Source of the DNA: Bacteroidales bacterium
Lineage (GTDB): Bacteria; Bacteroidota; Bacteroidia; Bacteroidales; GCA-2711565
Direction of reading: 5' to 3'
Assembly: GCA_029938505.1 (NCBI GenBank)
Contig: JAOZUV010000130.1
Span: forward strand, 1 to 6,233
DNA: 6,233 nt
Positions within the stretch are counted from its first letter, which is position 1. The number at the start of each line of letters is the position of its first letter. Below are positions 5,238 through 6,233 of the stretch, piece by piece. The notes beneath the pieces were generated by a model that ran no database searches, was not told the DNA's origin, and saw nothing but the letters and a program-made list of their open reading frames with translations. The translations under genes and the position numbers were made by a program.

Positions 5238-6233
5238 ATGAATATTGTAATTGCTGGGGATGGAGAAGTAGGTTTGCATTTAGCCAAAGAATTGGCAAGC
5301 GAGAACCATAATATCACCATAGTTGATCCACACGAAGATTTACTGAAACTAGTCGAGTCTCATACAGATTTGATGACTATCACAGGAGATTCTACTTCTA
5401 TTTCTGTTTTAAACAGGGCAAATATTAAAAAAGCCGATTTATTAATTTCTGTTGTTCACGAGGAACACATAAATATTGTTACAGCTATCCTTGGCAAAAA
5501 ATTAGGAGCCAAAAAGGCAATTGCCAGAGTTAATAGCCTAGAGAATTTATCCAAAGAAAACCTCTCAATTTATGAGAGTTTAGGAATTGATGCTCTTGTT
5601 TGTCCTGAGGAAATTGCTGCTAACGAAATCATTCATTTATTGAAACAAACGGCAGCCACCGAAATTTTTGATTTTTCAGATGGAATTCTCTCATTATTCT
5701 TAATAAAGATTGAAGAAAATGCCCCCGTAGCTGGTAAAACACTTAATCAAATTACCAGTGAATATCCCCATCTTAATTTTCGGGCAGTGGCTATTCATCG
5801 TAACTCAACAACCATTATCCCGAAAGGAAACGATTCTATTTTAGCAAATGACCTCACCTATGTTATCACAAAAGAAGAGGGAATTGAAGAGTTAAAAATG
5901 CTTACTGGGAAACAAGAAATTGCCATAGAAAACATCATGGTTGTGGGTGGAGGTCGTGTTGGACGAACAGCCTGTAAACGTTTGGAAAAAGATTTGAATA
6001 TTAAATTATTCGAACAGGATAAAGAAAAGTGTATACAGTTAACTGATTTTCTGGAAGACACTTTGGTTATTAATGGTGATGCTCGCGACATCCAACTTTT
6101 GGTGGAAGAGGATATCACAGGAGTGGATGCATTTATTGCGGTTACAAATAATTCGGAAACCAATATTTTGACCTGCTTGCATGCCCGAAAATATGGGGTT
6201 AAAAAAACAATTGCCCTTGTTGAAAACATTGAT
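5238..6233 (+). CDS. trkA: Trk system potassium uptake regulator TrkA (C-terminus outside window)
   Basis: The frame is open from the ATG at 5238 to the right edge, giving 332 residues of a protein that normally has about 450. It begins MNIVIAGDGEVG, a Rossmann dinucleotide-binding motif (GDGEVG, 7-12) with the ribose-binding acid Asp30 and GDS at 50-52, forming the first RCK-N domain. An RCK-C domain follows at about 145-225. A second Rossmann motif GGGRVG (237-242), with Glu259 as the likely acid, starts the second RCK-N half. The tandem layout is that of TrkA rather than single-domain KtrA. TrkA binds NAD(H) and nucleotides in the cytoplasm and gates the TrkH potassium channel. A trkH gene would be expected just downstream but is not visible. 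No frameshift is seen; the gene is cut only by the window. Confidence 0.94.
   Translation, partial: MNIVIAGDGEVGLHLAKELASENHNITIVDPHEDLLKLVESHTDLMTITGDSTSISVLNRANIKKADLLISVVHEEHINIVTAILGKKLGAKKAIARVNSLENLSKENLSIYESLGIDALVCPEEIAANEIIHLLKQTAATEIFDFSDGILSLFLIKIEENAPVAGKTLNQITSEYPHLNFRAVAIHRNSTTIIPKGNDSILANDLTYVITKEEGIEELKMLTGKQEIAIENIMVVGGGRVGRTACKRLEKDLNIKLFEQDKEKCIQLTDFLEDTLVINGDARDIQLLVEEDITGVDAFIAVTNNSETNILTCLHARKYGVKKTIALVENID

Noticed and set aside
5858..6229. A 123-codon open frame on the minus strand near the right edge.
   Set aside because: It is antisense to trkA, whose plus-strand frame shows two NAD-binding motifs and stays open to the edge.
1..6233. A hidden defence system, mobile element or other novel multi-gene system.
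   Set aside because: Every substantial frame is assigned to a housekeeping family with intact motifs. There are no transposase, integrase, nuclease or toxin motifs, no direct-repeat arrays and no obvious change in composition.

Overview
This 6.2 kb window is densely coding, AT-rich bacterial chromosome, most likely from a member of the Bacteroidota. Three things point there. The protein sequences have a Bacteroidota flavour (MlaE/MlaF, PGK, and the YbdL-like aminotransferase with its omega-amidase). No gene has a strong Shine-Dalgarno sequence. The gene-start regions carry exact TAnnTTTG boxes, the -7 promoter motif of that phylum. No genus can be named from the sequence alone. No rRNA, tRNA, CRISPR array, insertion sequence or phage gene is visible, and no gene-free stretch exceeds about 110 bases.

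Layout. (1) 1-1388, plus strand: the tail of an MlaE-type ABC permease, overlapping by 4 bases an MlaF-type ATPase, then a CvpA-family membrane protein one base later. This is a tightly coupled envelope operon that begins outside the window. (2) 1390-3108, minus strand: phosphoglycerate kinase (pgk) followed 15 bases downstream by a secreted thioredoxin-fold protein (TlpA/ResA-like). This unit converges on cvpA with a single base between the stop codons. (3) 3109-3193: an 85-base divergent promoter region with a -7 box for each direction and a 12-base AT palindrome between them. (4) 3194-5130, plus strand: a methionine/glutamine-type aminotransferase overlapping by 13 bases a nitrilase-family omega-amidase. 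(5) 5131-5237: a terminator-like inverted repeat, a -7 box and a small GC-containing hairpin. (6) 5238 to the right edge: a TrkA-type potassium-uptake regulator, intact in frame but cut off by the window end after 332 residues.

How the genes fit together. The MlaE/MlaF pair should power lipid transport between inner and outer membranes. PGK is core glycolysis and gluconeogenesis. The aminotransferase and omega-amidase probably act in sequence: transamination with glutamine as amino donor yields 2-oxoglutaramate, and the amidase hydrolyses it to 2-oxoglutarate and ammonia. TrkA is the cytoplasmic NAD(H)-binding gating subunit of a Trk/Ktr potassium channel whose membrane subunit would lie beyond the right edge.

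I see no undescribed system here. It is ordinary housekeeping sequence. The most useful second-look items are the nested inverted repeats at the convergent stop codons, the symmetric divergent promoter and the hairpin in the trkA leader.
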